Positions 14,691 to 23,154 of a DNA stretch of 35,856 nucleotides are shown in pieces; position 1 is the stretch's first letter, and every line of letters begins with the position of its first letter. The position numbers and the translations under genes are program-made. This stretch comes from DASQLQ01 sp035629935 (GTDB lineage: Bacteria > Actinomycetota > CADDZG01 > WHSQ01): positions 1 to 35,856 of the forward strand of contig DASQLQ010000147.1 of the NCBI GenBank assembly GCA_035629935.1, in the 5' to 3' direction. The notes beneath the pieces are model-generated. The model was not told where the DNA came from. It saw only the letters and a program-made list of their open reading frames with translations, and did no database searches.

Positions 14691-16163
14691 TCAACTCCCG
14701 TTTTGGTTCGGGCCGATACGCCCGGAGGTGTTCTCCGCCGCACGCAAAGCACTCCATCCGAGGATCCCGGTGATGCCTTCCAGCTTATCCATCAAATGGA
14801 AACCGGAATCGGTGATCTCGAACTGCACGAGACCCTTGACGTGGCTGCTGTCCCTCATCTTGATAACGGCGAGCGCGCGATGTATCTCGGACTCGATCTC
14901 TATGTAACGCAGCAGGAGGACGTTTTGAAACAGGAACGACAAGCCGCCGGTCGCTTCGAGCTCGGGACCCAAAGTCGTCGTCTCGCTGGTGATCAGAACC
15001 GAGGCCCCCGCCCCCCGGATGATCGACATAAGTGACCTGGCATAAGCAGGGAACCGGAAGCCCTCCCGCGCAGCCATTACCAACTCCGCGAGGCTGTCGA
15101 ATACCACTCGGCGGATGTCGCCGCCCGCAAGCTCACTCCTCAGCACCGCTCCGATGGCATCGAGATCGAGCCGACCCTGCGGGACGTGGTGGATCACGAG
15201 GTTGCCCGAGGACAGGGCATCTTCCATCCCCATACCGAACGACGCTGCCTTCGCCAAGAGCTGCTCTTCAGTTTCCTGGAAAGAGATGTAGATGCAGCGC
15301 TCCCCGTCCTGGAGCCCCCGGTCGATGTAATGGAGGGACAACGCGGTCTTGCCGCAACCCGAAGGCCCCATGAGCGCGGTGGCGTCCGTTCTGCGGATCC
15401 CACCACCCATCATCTCGTCGAGACGTGAGACTCCGATCTCAATCTTTTCCCCGTGACTGAGACCCGGGGCGTCTTGTGGCGCGATGGTTTCGAGGCGGGG
15501 GAAGATCTCGATCCCCTTGGATGTGATCTGGAAGGAATGCTTGCCCTCCAAGGGGCGCCCTCCCCGCATCTTGATCACCCGGAGCGAGCGGCGGTCGACC
15601 GGTTCCAAGGGGTCGTAAGCGAGATCGATGATCCCGTCGGCTAACGCGAACTCGGGGCCGCTCCGCTCGTCCTCGGTGTACTCACCCGGGAGGATCAGCA
15701 CTGCGCCGGTGTGCGCTATGCGGCTTGCCATGTCGTAGAGCGATCTGCGTAGCGGGCGTTGGTCGGCGAAGTCATGCAATGCTCGGGCGGTGTCGATCAC
15801 GACCACCGAGGGCTGGGTCTCCACGCACTTCCTAACCACCTCGTTCACGATCGGCTCGAGGGGGTGGGGGCTGGTGTCGTCGACGAGATCGCCCAGGTGG
15901 ATTATCTCGACGGCCCGCTCGAGTGAGCCCCGATCGAAGAAGTCGAACTGCCCCATATGGTCGATGAGCTTCAGGTGCGGCTCGGCGAGCGTCGTGTAGT
16001 AGATCGCCTTGTGCTCGGGAGTGGCATTAGCGAAACAGATCTGTTGCGTCAGAATGGTTTTTCCGGTGCCTGGGGCCCCGGCAATGACGATGAGTGAGCC
16101 GGGTTCCATGCCGCCTCCTAGAACAACATCAAGCTCGGGTACGCCGCTCGCGACAGTTGTCAC
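14691..16163 (-). CDS. KaiC-like two-domain RecA-fold ATPase
   Basis: This 490-residue tandem ATPase has Walker A motifs GAPGTGKT (29-36) and GPSGCGKT (266-273), and Walker B strands ending at Asp124 and Asp356. It matches cyanobacterial KaiC in architecture, including the end block ALAVIKMRDSSHVKGLVQFEIT. The usual catalytic Glu pair is reduced to AE in domain 1 (60-61) and QE in domain 2. At the KaiC autophosphorylation site the first Ser is kept (Ser409) but the next residue, Thr in KaiC, is Phe410. No kaiA or kaiB is seen. It follows a receiver gene with an ATGA overlap, so it probably acts in signal transduction rather than as a full clock. Confidence 0.9.
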   Translation of the reverse strand: MTTVASGVPELDVVLGGGMEPGSLIVIAGAPGTGKTILTQQICFANATPEHKAIYYTTLAEPHLKLIDHMGQFDFFDRGSLERAVEIIHLGDLVDDTSPHPLEPIVNEVVRKCVETQPSVVVIDTARALHDFADQRPLRRSLYDMASRIAHTGAVLILPGEYTEDERSGPEFALADGIIDLAYDPLEPVDRRSLRVIKMRGGRPLEGKHSFQITSKGIEIFPRLETIAPQDAPGLSHGEKIEIGVSRLDEMMGGGIRRTDATALMGPSGCGKTALSLHYIDRGLQDGERCIYISFQETEEQLLAKAASFGMGMEDALSSGNLVIHHVPQGRLDLDAIGAVLRSELAGGDIRRVVFDSLAELVMAAREGFRFPAYARSLMSIIRGAGASVLITSETTTLGPELEATGGLSFLFQNVLLLRYIEIESEIHRALAVIKMRDSSHVKGLVQFEITDSGFHLMDKLEGITGILGWSALRAAENTSGRIGPNQNGS

Positions 16164-16513
16164 TCATCCCCCCTCACCGAACGCACTGCTGCCAGGAGAT
16201 CAGTCGGGGCCGGAAACTTCGAAACGATGAGGTCGGCACCGACCGATGACTCGGGGTTGCCGGTGAGCGACATGATGGGGATGGCCGCGGTATCTGGATC
16301 GGAGCGCAGTCGTTGGATGAGTTCGTTCCCATCCATCACCGGCATCATGAGGTCGGTGATCACGAGGTCAGGATGCGCTTCTTTCACGGACTCCAGCGCC
16401 GCCGCCCCGTTGATGGCGACGACGACCTCGTAACCCGCCTTCTCGAGGATGTGGCACAGGATGAAGCGGACGTCCGGTTCATCGTCGACGACCAGAACCC
16501 TTGTCATCCGCAT
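16160..16513 (-). CDS. Stand-alone receiver protein (CheY-like) coupled to KaiC homologue
   Basis: This 117-residue single receiver domain has acidic residues D10/D11, phospho-acceptor Asp54 (ITDLMMP), the SLTG switch region and SKFP where most receivers have KP. It has no output domain. Its stop overlaps the KaiC-like start (bases 16160-16163), so the two are coupled and the receiver likely controls or reads the ATPase. An ATG two codons downstream (16507) is an equally good start. The gene for a large hybrid kinase lies 0.6 kb away on the other strand and is a possible phosphodonor. Confidence 0.9.
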   Translation of the reverse strand: MRMTRVLVVDDEPDVRFILCHILEKAGYEVVVAINGAAALESVKEAHPDLVITDLMMPVMDGNELIQRLRSDPDTAAIPIMSLTGNPESSVGADLIVSKFPAPTDLLAAVRSVRGDE

Positions 16514-16611
16514 CTAGCCCCTCGTCTGCTCAAAGAATCCCACCTCATCATCTAACAAATGGCTCTAGACTGAAGGCTAGAGGGCGCCCTTGATGCGCTG
16601 AGGGAGTCGAT

Positions 16612-17001
16612 GTGAATAGACCTGTTCGGTGGCTCTTGATTTCCTTTCTAGTGGCCCTAGCCGCATGCGGCGGGGGCGAGACCCAGACCGACGTCGGCCA
16701 AGACAGGAACCAACCCTCATTGGAGATCGACGAGCCGATGGATGGAACAAGGGTGCAGGCTCCGTTCAATGTGGGGTTCTCCTCAAGTGAGGACCTTGGA
16801 ACCGTGGAGTCGGGCGCGTCTCACGTGCATCTATGGATCGATGGCAAGGAAGATGACTACGTGGTGATCGAGGGCGACAGCTTCGAGATCGGCGACATCT
16901 CTCCCGGGGAGCACACGATCACCGTGTCTTTGCGCAATTCGGATCATTCTGAGGCCGGCGCAGGGGACGAGATCACTGTCACCGTTTCCGAAGGCGGCTA
17001 A
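16612..17001 (+). CDS. Lipoprotein with an Ig-like domain (DUF4399-like)
   Basis: The 129-residue protein has a lipoprotein signal with lipobox LAAC (Cys19) followed by GGGE, so it should be anchored on the outer face of the membrane. The mature part is one beta-sandwich: EIDEPMDGTRVQAPFNVGF, SHVHLWIDG, then ISPGEHTITVSLRNSDHSEA and a closing VTVSEGG. This order (P-x-DG, HxHLxxDG, PGxHTxxxxLxxxDH) resembles the DUF4399-type domain; the match is from memory. The GTG start follows GAGGGAG. The function is unknown. Just upstream is a CTCTAG-8-CTAGAG inverted repeat (16563-16582). Confidence 0.72.
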   Translation: MNRPVRWLLISFLVALAACGGGETQTDVGQDRNQPSLEIDEPMDGTRVQAPFNVGFSSSEDLGTVESGASHVHLWIDGKEDDYVVIEGDSFEIGDISPGEHTITVSLRNSDHSEAGAGDEITVTVSEGG

Positions 17002-17123
17002 ACCCGGCATCCCTAGTGACCGCTTTGGCTGGGGTGTCCGAAATGGTCCTTTGTGACTATAAAGAGGCCTGACGGGGCATCCGAAGACCCTAGGGAGTGG
17101 TTTCTTCTATTGGGGGGCAGCCG

Positions 17124-19313
17124 ATGTCGAAGGTTAATCGAGGCGTGGGGGACCTTTTCAAGACGCCGGTCGCCAGCAAGTTGGCTCTTGTAGGCCTTGC
17201 TTCGGTTCTGCTTTTTCTGTCCGGTTTCTCGATCTGGGGTGCCCGGACGACCAATGAGGCGGCCGAGACTGCGCGTAACTCCAAAAGGCTGAGCGATCTC
17301 TACGACCGAGCCCGATTCTCGGTTGCGGAACAACGTTCGCTCGAACGTGAGTACCGACTGAATCCTTACTCCGGCACCCGCGAGCTGTTCAAGCAGAACT
17401 CCATCTCCTTCATCGATTCATTGAATGAGATCAATCGGATCGGCCAACGATCCGACCTCGACCTCGTCAAGAGGATGTCCCTTCAGCACGAGGCGTACCA
17501 GGATGCGATCGACCGACTATTCACTGCGGTCGACGCGGGCCGATCGGAACTTGTTCGGCGGATAGACGAAGAAGAGATCGATCCCGTCTTCTCCGACATC
17601 GAGGAACGCGTCTATACCGCGTCTTTCTTCCACGAAGCTCAAGCTTCGAGGGCTTTCCGCTTACTGGAGCAGACCGAGACGAAGGTTCGCTTTGGAACCC
17701 TTATCGCCTTCGCTGCGGGTCTCGCCCTTCTTGCCACGCTGATCCTCGTCGATCACAGGCGGCGACTACAAGAAGGTGAAAAGCGGTTCCGATCCATGGT
17801 CCGTAGCTCGTCCGACGTGATCGTGATCGTTCGGGAGGACGGCACTGTGGTTTACCAGAGTCGCCCCTTCGATGCGGAAGCTGAGAGACATGAAGTGGTC
17901 GGCCTGAAGTTCCTCGAACTCGTCTCGCAGCAGGACCGTCCTATGGCGCTCGATTTCCTGACGGAGCTGGATCAAGGCGCTCGAGATGGTGGTGGGGGGG
18001 AGCGCACCATCGAGACTCGGTTGAGTGGAGTGGGAGATTCCGCAATCTGGTTCGAGGTCGTCGGAAACAACCTGAGCGACAACCCCAACGTGGCAGGGAT
18101 CGTGCTAACCCTGAGAGACATCACCGAGCGTAAGCAGGCCGAAAAGGCACAACAACTTCTCGAAGCTCAGTTGCGGCAGTCGCAAAAGATGGACGCAATC
18201 GGGCAACTTGCCGGTGGGGTGGCGCATGACTTCAATAACTTGATTTCGATCATTCTCAACTACACACGTTTCAGCATCGAGGGAATGGACGAGAAAGATC
18301 AGCGTCGTCTCGACATGGAGGAAGTTATCCGCGCTGGTGACCAGGCCGCGAACCTGACGCGTCAACTTCTAGCCTTCTCGCGGAAGGAAGTTGCTCAGCC
18401 GACCGACTTCATCGTCAATAGCGTCGTCGTCGAAGTGGAGAACATGCTGCGACGGGTCCTCGGCGAGCAGGTTGCGTTCGAAACGGCTCTCGATCCGCAA
18501 CTGTCCCACGTCCGTGCAGATCGCAGCCAGGTTCAGCAGATCATCATGAATCTCTGCGTCAACGCTCGAGATGCGATGGTCGCTGGGGGCCGGTTGGTGC
18601 TAGCGACCTCGGACGAGGATGTTGATGGATCCCTCGACGGGTCTGAACTGAAACCCGGCCGCTACGTGTGTCTCACCGTGAGCGATACCGGGATGGGTAT
18701 GTCAGAGGACGTTCGAGCTCGCATCTTCGAGCCGTTCTTCACGACCAAGGAAAGAGGGTCGGGAACCGGGCTCGGATTATCGACGGTCTACGGCATAGTG
18801 GCGCAAGCGGGTGGTCATGTCACGGTCCGGTCGGAGCTGGGCGTCGGCACTACCTTCAAGGTCTACCTGCCCGCTGTTATTGCCCCGACTCGGGATCGAG
18901 CGGAGGCCGCGCAGCCGACGCATCGCGCTGAGACGAGCGAAACCATCTTGGTGGTCGAAGACGAAGATGCGGTGAGGGAGCTGGTGCGCAGGATGCTAAG
19001 CCGAAGCGGATACCGCGTCCTGGTGGCGGGATCAGCTAAGGAGGCTCTGTCGATCCTGCGTTCGGAGTCCGGAGAGATCGACATCCTGTTAACGGATGTA
19101 GTCATGCCGGGCCTCTCGGGGAAAGAGCTGGCCACCCTGGCCAAAGGGGTCGTGGACGATCTTAGAATTGTGTTCATGTCCGGCTATACCGATGAGATCA
19201 TCGCCAAGCAGGGCGTGTTGCATGAAGACGAGTTGCTCCTTCAGAAACCGTTCACGGCGGAGCAGCTCTTGGACAAGCTGAACGAAGCCCGTATCGATCC
19301 CGTCAGGGCCTGA
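17124..19313 (+). CDS. Membrane hybrid histidine kinase (sensor, PAS, HisKA, HATPase, receiver)
   Basis: This is a kinase of about 729 residues. It has a transmembrane segment at about 19-40, a helical external sensor (about 41-188), a second transmembrane segment (189-210) and a PAS domain (about 218-340, ending LRDITERKQAE). HisKA follows with His368 in GGVAHDFNN, then HATPase (NLCVNARDAM, DTGMGM, GSGTGLGLSTVYG). A C-terminal receiver from about 607 has Asp658 (LLTDVVMPG). It can pass phosphate from His368 to Asp658 and perhaps on to another protein. The ATG at 17124 is preferred over the GTG at 17097 because TGGGGGGC lies 5 bases before it. Confidence 0.92.
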   Translation: MSKVNRGVGDLFKTPVASKLALVGLASVLLFLSGFSIWGARTTNEAAETARNSKRLSDLYDRARFSVAEQRSLEREYRLNPYSGTRELFKQNSISFIDSLNEINRIGQRSDLDLVKRMSLQHEAYQDAIDRLFTAVDAGRSELVRRIDEEEIDPVFSDIEERVYTASFFHEAQASRAFRLLEQTETKVRFGTLIAFAAGLALLATLILVDHRRRLQEGEKRFRSMVRSSSDVIVIVREDGTVVYQSRPFDAEAERHEVVGLKFLELVSQQDRPMALDFLTELDQGARDGGGGERTIETRLSGVGDSAIWFEVVGNNLSDNPNVAGIVLTLRDITERKQAEKAQQLLEAQLRQSQKMDAIGQLAGGVAHDFNNLISIILNYTRFSIEGMDEKDQRRLDMEEVIRAGDQAANLTRQLLAFSRKEVAQPTDFIVNSVVVEVENMLRRVLGEQVAFETALDPQLSHVRADRSQVQQIIMNLCVNARDAMVAGGRLVLATSDEDVDGSLDGSELKPGRYVCLTVSDTGMGMSEDVRARIFEPFFTTKERGSGTGLGLSTVYGIVAQAGGHVTVRSELGVGTTFKVYLPAVIAPTRDRAEAAQPTHRAETSETILVVEDEDAVRELVRRMLSRSGYRVLVAGSAKEALSILRSESGEIDILLTDVVMPGLSGKELATLAKGVVDDLRIVFMSGYTDEIIAKQGVLHEDELLLQKPFTAEQLLDKLNEARIDPVRA

Positions 19314-19384
19314 AGGTAGCTCCCCGTTACAAAAGGGATTTATCGGGCACATACTTGCCTGCTTCGCTCGAGTCCGGAGGCAGA

Positions 19385-20203
19385 ATGGATCAGATGCATG
19401 ACCTCGAAGGTTCCGCTCAGATCTCGCCCCTCGGAGAGGACACTCGTGTCCGGTTAGAGGTCCAGGGTTCGGTGGCCACGATCACCCTCAACCGGCCGGA
19501 CCGGCGCAATGCTCAAACTCCGATCACGTGGACGGCACTGCGCACCATAGGTGCGGATCTAGCAAGCGATGTTCGAGTTGTCATCGTTCGCGGTGAGGGT
19601 GCCTCGTTCTCCGCCGGCCTCGATCGGGACATGTTCACCCCGGAGGGCGTGCCCGGAGTCCCGAGCGTCTTCGAGATGGCCAACACCCCCACAGATGAGG
19701 CAGAGCAGATCATCGAGAAGTTTCAAGAAGGGTTCTCGTGGCTTGGCCGACCTGACATCGTTTCGGTCGCCGCGGTTCAGGGCCACGCCATTGGCGCCGG
19801 GTTCCAGCTTGCTCTCGCTTGCGACATACGAATCGCTACCGACGATGCACAGTTCGCGATGGCCGAGACATCACTCGGTCTCGTGCCGGATCTCGGCGGC
19901 ACGCGCATCCTTTGTGAGTTGGTCGGATACGCCCGTGCGTTGGAGATCTGCGTCACGGGGCGCCGAGTGGCAGCCGAGGAGGCGGCTCGCATCGGGTTGG
20001 TGAACAGTGTCGTGTCGCCGTCCGACCTGGATGACGCGGTTAACAAGCTCGTGGCCGCTCTACTCGAACCGCCTCACGCCGCAGCCGCTGAAACCAAGGC
20101 GCTACTGCTCGGTGCCGCGATGCGCAGCCCTGCCGAGCAGTTGCTCGCCGAGCGCCAAGCACAGGTTCGTCGGATCCGGGATCTCGCCGGTATAGGTAAG
20201 TAG
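19385..20203 (+). CDS. Enoyl-CoA hydratase/isomerase (crotonase) family protein
   Basis: The product is about 272 residues with the crotonase fold: ITLNRPDRRNAQT (33-45), the oxyanion-hole segments FSAGLD (75-80) and GHAIGAGF (133-140), then ACDIRIA and GLVPDLGGT. Of the two glutamates used by classic enoyl-CoA hydratases, the first is Gln141 here (GAGFQLALACD) and the second is kept as Glu161. The reaction may thus be an isomerisation or other crotonase chemistry rather than simple hydration. The ATG at 19385 has GGAGG 4 bases upstream; a TTG at 19355 gives a longer form with no ribosome site. It stands alone between the kinase and a membrane protein. Confidence 0.88.
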   Translation: MDQMHDLEGSAQISPLGEDTRVRLEVQGSVATITLNRPDRRNAQTPITWTALRTIGADLASDVRVVIVRGEGASFSAGLDRDMFTPEGVPGVPSVFEMANTPTDEAEQIIEKFQEGFSWLGRPDIVSVAAVQGHAIGAGFQLALACDIRIATDDAQFAMAETSLGLVPDLGGTRILCELVGYARALEICVTGRRVAAEEAARIGLVNSVVSPSDLDDAVNKLVAALLEPPHAAAAETKALLLGAAMRSPAEQLLAERQAQVRRIRDLAGIGK

Positions 20204-20219
20204 GTGGCGCGGGTGGTCC

Positions 20220-20789
20220 TCACTCCGTCCGCTCCTCGGCTCCGGTCACCAAACCGGCGGCAAGAGCGATCCACGGTGCGATCCAGACGTAGTGCCCTGG
20301 AGCTCCCAGGGGGATCCCTACGACATACAGAACCCCCGCAAGGATGGCGCTGATCCGCAACCAGCCGATGGGGCGCCCGGCGATCCCCACGAGAGCTGTC
20401 CCGATGGCGAACACGAAGGCGCTCAGGCCGATCACGAAGGCGTACCAGAGCTCTGAGCCCGTGCGCGCTTCTCCACCAGCGCCGAAGGGGTCGAACGTCC
20501 AGCCGTCCATCACCACGGAGCCAACCGCACCGACCATGTTGAAAGCTGCGCCGACCACTGCTACGACCAGACCAGCTCGACCCAGACGTTTCTGTCCAGC
20601 TCCGGAGACTCGCGCGAACGTGGCCAGTGCACCGAGCAACGCAAATCGGAGCAAAGCCAGCGGAACGAAGTGGCGGCCGATCGTCGTGAGGCCATCCAGT
20701 AAGGCGTAAGCCAGCCACGCTAGGCTCACAACGAGAGCTACGAGAGCCAAACCCCGTCCTTCTCTGTTTGCGGACCGTGCTTCTGCCAT
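20220..20789 (-). CDS. Multi-pass membrane protein of unknown function
   Basis: This 189-residue protein has about five or six hydrophobic helices (about 14-32, 40-58, 70-92, 115-136, 144-160 and 165-183). There is a short polar stretch with MDGWTFDPFGAGGE between helices 3 and 4. I recognise no family. The ATG start at 20789 is the first in frame and has GGGGGCACC before it. It converges on the enoyl-CoA hydratase-like gene with 16 bases between stops. Confidence 0.7.
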   Translation of the reverse strand: MAEARSANREGRGLALVALVVSLAWLAYALLDGLTTIGRHFVPLALLRFALLGALATFARVSGAGQKRLGRAGLVVAVVGAAFNMVGAVGSVVMDGWTFDPFGAGGEARTGSELWYAFVIGLSAFVFAIGTALVGIAGRPIGWLRISAILAGVLYVVGIPLGAPGHYVWIAPWIALAAGLVTGAEERTE

Positions 20790-20883
20790 GGTGCCCCCTT
20801 AGAGATGCGGAAGTTGCAAGCGCCGAGGGTATGCCCCTCCGTAGGCTCGAGTGATGCAGGAAACCCGGATGAGGGGAGTGGGG

Positions 20884-21141
20884 ATGGTAGATGACCGAGA
20901 CGTAGAAAAGGACTATTCGATACCCGAGGTGGTGGCGAAGTTGAGACGGTTGGCCGATGCGCTCGAAACCGGCGGGCCTTTCCGCATACAGGTCGCCGGC
21001 GAGCGGATCCACGTGCCGGTCAGGGCCGAGTTCACCATCGAGCACGAGCGGAGCGACGACGAAGAAGAGGTCGAGTTCCAGCTCAAATGGCGAGTGGACC
21101 CCGGCGAGAGCGGGGGTTCCGACGAGGAGCCCGTGGTCTGA
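20884..21141 (+). CDS. amphi-Trp domain protein
   Basis: This small acidic protein of about 85 residues matches the amphi-Trp pattern. It has a DYSIPEVVAKLRRLADALE helix, FRIQVAGERIHVPVRAEFTIEHER, an acidic run (SDDEEE) and VEFQLKW. The function of this actinobacterial/archaeal domain is not established. The ATG at 20884 follows GAGGGGAG with 5-base spacing and fits family starts; the in-frame GTG at 20851 gives a longer, less likely form. It is 27 bases upstream of the DUF1059-like gene on the same strand. Confidence 0.82.
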   Translation: MVDDRDVEKDYSIPEVVAKLRRLADALETGGPFRIQVAGERIHVPVRAEFTIEHERSDDEEEVEFQLKWRVDPGESGGSDEEPVV

Positions 21142-21168
21142 CACTTCGTCGTCTAAAGGAGGTTATGT

Positions 21169-21405
21169 ATGAAGACAATGACATGTAGGCAAATGGGTGG
21201 ACCGTGTGATGTTGCGTTCCAAGGAGAAACAGCCGATGAGGTCATTAAGGCGCAAGACAAGCATCTGAAAGAGATGGTCGCCGGCGGTGACAAAACGCAC
21301 GAAGAAGCCTCGAAGGCGATGAAGGGCAGATGGAAGAACCCCATAAAAGGGATGGGCTGGTACAAGAAAACAAAGAAAGATTTCGCTGCCCTTCCCGAAG
21401 ACTGA
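21169..21405 (+). CDS. DUF1059-like small protein
   Basis: This 78-residue soluble protein begins MTCRQMGGPCDVAFQGETADEV and continues with an HLKEM helix. It resembles the DUF1059 family of small proteins with a conserved Cys near the start, a second Cys-Asp and a GET/GES motif. The C-terminal third is Lys/Trp-rich (RWKNPIKGMGWYKKTKKDF). Start choice is firm: AAAGGAGGT lies 6-7 bases before the ATG. Codon use looks more A-rich than its neighbours, which may indicate transfer or high expression. The function is unknown. It ends 6 bases before the convergent RCK gene stop. Confidence 0.78.
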   Translation: MKTMTCRQMGGPCDVAFQGETADEVIKAQDKHLKEMVAGGDKTHEEASKAMKGRWKNPIKGMGWYKKTKKDFAALPED

Positions 21406-21411
21406 CCCGAA

Positions 21412-22521
21412 CTAGGAGGGGTCGTTCGGGTGCCAGGTCCCTTTCTCGTATCGGACGAACTCGCGCGCCGACGGGGTCAACTTAGCGATCTGCTGTATCG
21501 CTTCGAGCGTGGCGGAAACGACGAAGCGACAACCCGGCTGGAGTACGAGATCGTCGGGCGGGTTGAGCTTGGAGTCGGGGTTTCGTACGGCGAGGAACTC
21601 GACATCGAAGTCGTCTTCGATCTTGCCTACCGTCGATCCCGCAAGAGGCGACTCCTCCACCAGAATGAATTCGGTGATCGTGAGTAGCAGCTTGTCTTCG
21701 CCAAAGGAAAAGGCATAGTCGACCGGTGCCTGCATCGCAGCTGCAGCGAACGCCGGTGCAGCGAGTGCCGAGGTGCTGTACGCAAAATGGATGTCGAACC
21801 CAGTCTTGAGGTTGGCAGCCAGGTTGTCGCTGAAGGTCCGTAGCACGACTCGGATGTCCGGACGCATGGAGCGTGCCGCGGTCGCGATCGATAGGTTCGC
21901 CAGATCGTCGCTCGTGCACGGCACGATCGACTCGGCTTTCATCAGATTGGCTTCTTCCAAGACCTGCGCGTAACTTGCATCACCGAAGATCACCGGGATC
22001 TTCCAAGAAGAGACTTCGCGCACCCGCCGTTGGCTCTCGTCGGCTTCGATGACAACGACGTCCTGGCCCATCTCGAGCAGCCAGTTGACTACTCGGATAC
22101 CGACCTTTCCCAAGCCGCACACGATGATGTGATTCTCGAAAGTCGACGCCACAGCGACCTCCCAACGTTGTCGGTTGACGAGAGCGCTAGCAAGTCCAAG
22201 AACGCTCTGGCCGACCACCGCCATACCGACCAAAGGAACGAGGAAGAATAGCGTCCGGCTGATTCCATCCGTCGGCCAGGAGTATCCACCTCCGAAAAAC
22301 AAGAGAGTGAAGACCGCATAGACCGATTCAAAAAGATCGAGGTCCTTCCTCCCGCCCGGCGCTTCGTAGCGGGCGTTCATGATTCCGACGGCCGCGATAA
22401 GGATCAGAGCGAAAACGATCAGAAGGACGGCGAAGCCGCTCATCCGTGGGAGGCGGAAGAATGCTTTCAGGGACTGGGTCCAACTAGGGCCCGTGGCCTT
22501 CGCTTTCGCTTCCGATGCCAT
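21412..22521 (-). CDS. Two-TM ion-channel-like protein with RCK (TrkA-N/TrkA-C) domain
   Basis: The 369-residue protein has transmembrane helices at about 28-48 and 88-112 with a pore-like loop between them. A cytoplasmic Rossmann RCK domain follows (HIIVCGLGKVGIRVV from 131, VVVIEADE, VIFGDAS), and then a TrkA-C-like domain (about 280-350). The layout is that of a KtrA/MthK-type channel. However, the pore loop reads TLLFFGGGYSWPTDG and lacks the TVGYG-like K+ filter, so conduction or selectivity is uncertain. RCK domains bind nucleotides or Ca2+ and gate the pore. No typical regulatory site is seen upstream. Confidence 0.82.
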   Translation of the reverse strand: MASEAKAKATGPSWTQSLKAFFRLPRMSGFAVLLIVFALILIAAVGIMNARYEAPGGRKDLDLFESVYAVFTLLFFGGGYSWPTDGISRTLFFLVPLVGMAVVGQSVLGLASALVNRQRWEVAVASTFENHIIVCGLGKVGIRVVNWLLEMGQDVVVIEADESQRRVREVSSWKIPVIFGDASYAQVLEEANLMKAESIVPCTSDDLANLSIATAARSMRPDIRVVLRTFSDNLAANLKTGFDIHFAYSTSALAAPAFAAAAMQAPVDYAFSFGEDKLLLTITEFILVEESPLAGSTVGKIEDDFDVEFLAVRNPDSKLNPPDDLVLQPGCRFVVSATLEAIQQIAKLTPSAREFVRYEKGTWHPNDPS

Positions 22522-22544
22522 CTCGTCATGTTAGGCGTGAAGGC

Positions 22545-23066
22545 CTAGAGCAGCAGGCGGTATGCCTCCACGAGGATCGTCGGCCCGGGCCGGAAGTCGT
22601 ATCGGGGAGCTCGCTCGAATCCCATCCGCTCGTACATCGACCGGGCAACGCTCATCGGTTCGGTAGTGTGCAAGCCGACCGCGGGGGCTCCTTCCTCACG
22701 GGCCCGATCTATACAGGCATCGGTGAGCAAGCGACCCACGCCTTCACCCCGCGCCGAGGGATCCACGGCCAGCAAGCGGATCGCGCTCCACTCGGGCGGC
22801 CAGTGTTCTGACTGAGAGTCCGTTGGATATTCGGCCTTGGCTCCGGGAGGGAAATAGCTGACGCAGCCGAGGATGCGGTCATCGAGTTCGGCGACCAAGA
22901 GTTCGGAGGCGGCAGCTCGACCCTCGAGATCGAGGATGTCGGCAAGATACGGGACCCAGTTCTCGGCAGGAAAAGAGTTCTCGTATTCCGAATATGCCGT
23001 CGCTAGAACCGCTCGGGCCTGCTCCTTGTCGTGGTCCTGGGCGAGTCTGACGATTGCGGAAGGCAT
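22545..23066 (-). CDS. GNAT-family N-acetyltransferase
   Basis: This acetyltransferase of about 173 residues has the core pattern IRLLAVDPSARGEGVGRLLTDACIDRAREEGAPAVGLHTTE, with the acetyl-CoA loop RGEGVG, and ends with SMYERMGFERAPRYDF. The N-terminal half (MPSAIVRLAQDHDKEQARAVL) is typical of the fold. Starts at 23066 and 23075 are both ATG and neither has a strong ribosome site. A much longer in-frame ORF to 23435 runs through the next gene and is not real. The substrate is unknown. It is divergent from the receiver gene. Confidence 0.88.
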   Translation of the reverse strand: MPSAIVRLAQDHDKEQARAVLATAYSEYENSFPAENWVPYLADILDLEGRAAASELLVAELDDRILGCVSYFPPGAKAEYPTDSQSEHWPPEWSAIRLLAVDPSARGEGVGRLLTDACIDRAREEGAPAVGLHTTEPMSVARSMYERMGFERAPRYDFRPGPTILVEAYRLLL

Positions 23067-23154
23067 CGCCCACATCGTCCCATGAGGCCACCGACAAGGT
23101 GCCTGCAAGTGGGGACTACAGTCACCGGGAGCAACGAAACTCGAGGGATGGACG

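Noticed and set aside
14671..14703. tRNA T-arm-like stretch (GGTCAGGGGTTCAACTCCC) that could be an attachment-site remnant
   Set aside because: It covers only a T arm with a mismatch in the stem, has no acceptor or anticodon, does not match the tRNA-Gly in the window, and overlaps the end of the KaiC-like coding region.
14691..16513. A complete kai circadian clock
   Set aside because: There is no kaiA or kaiB, and the KaiC phosphosite is only half conserved.
20074..21144. Minus-strand ORF of 356 codons across the membrane-protein and amphi-Trp region
   Set aside because: It is an Arg-rich shadow frame overlapping three better-supported genes.
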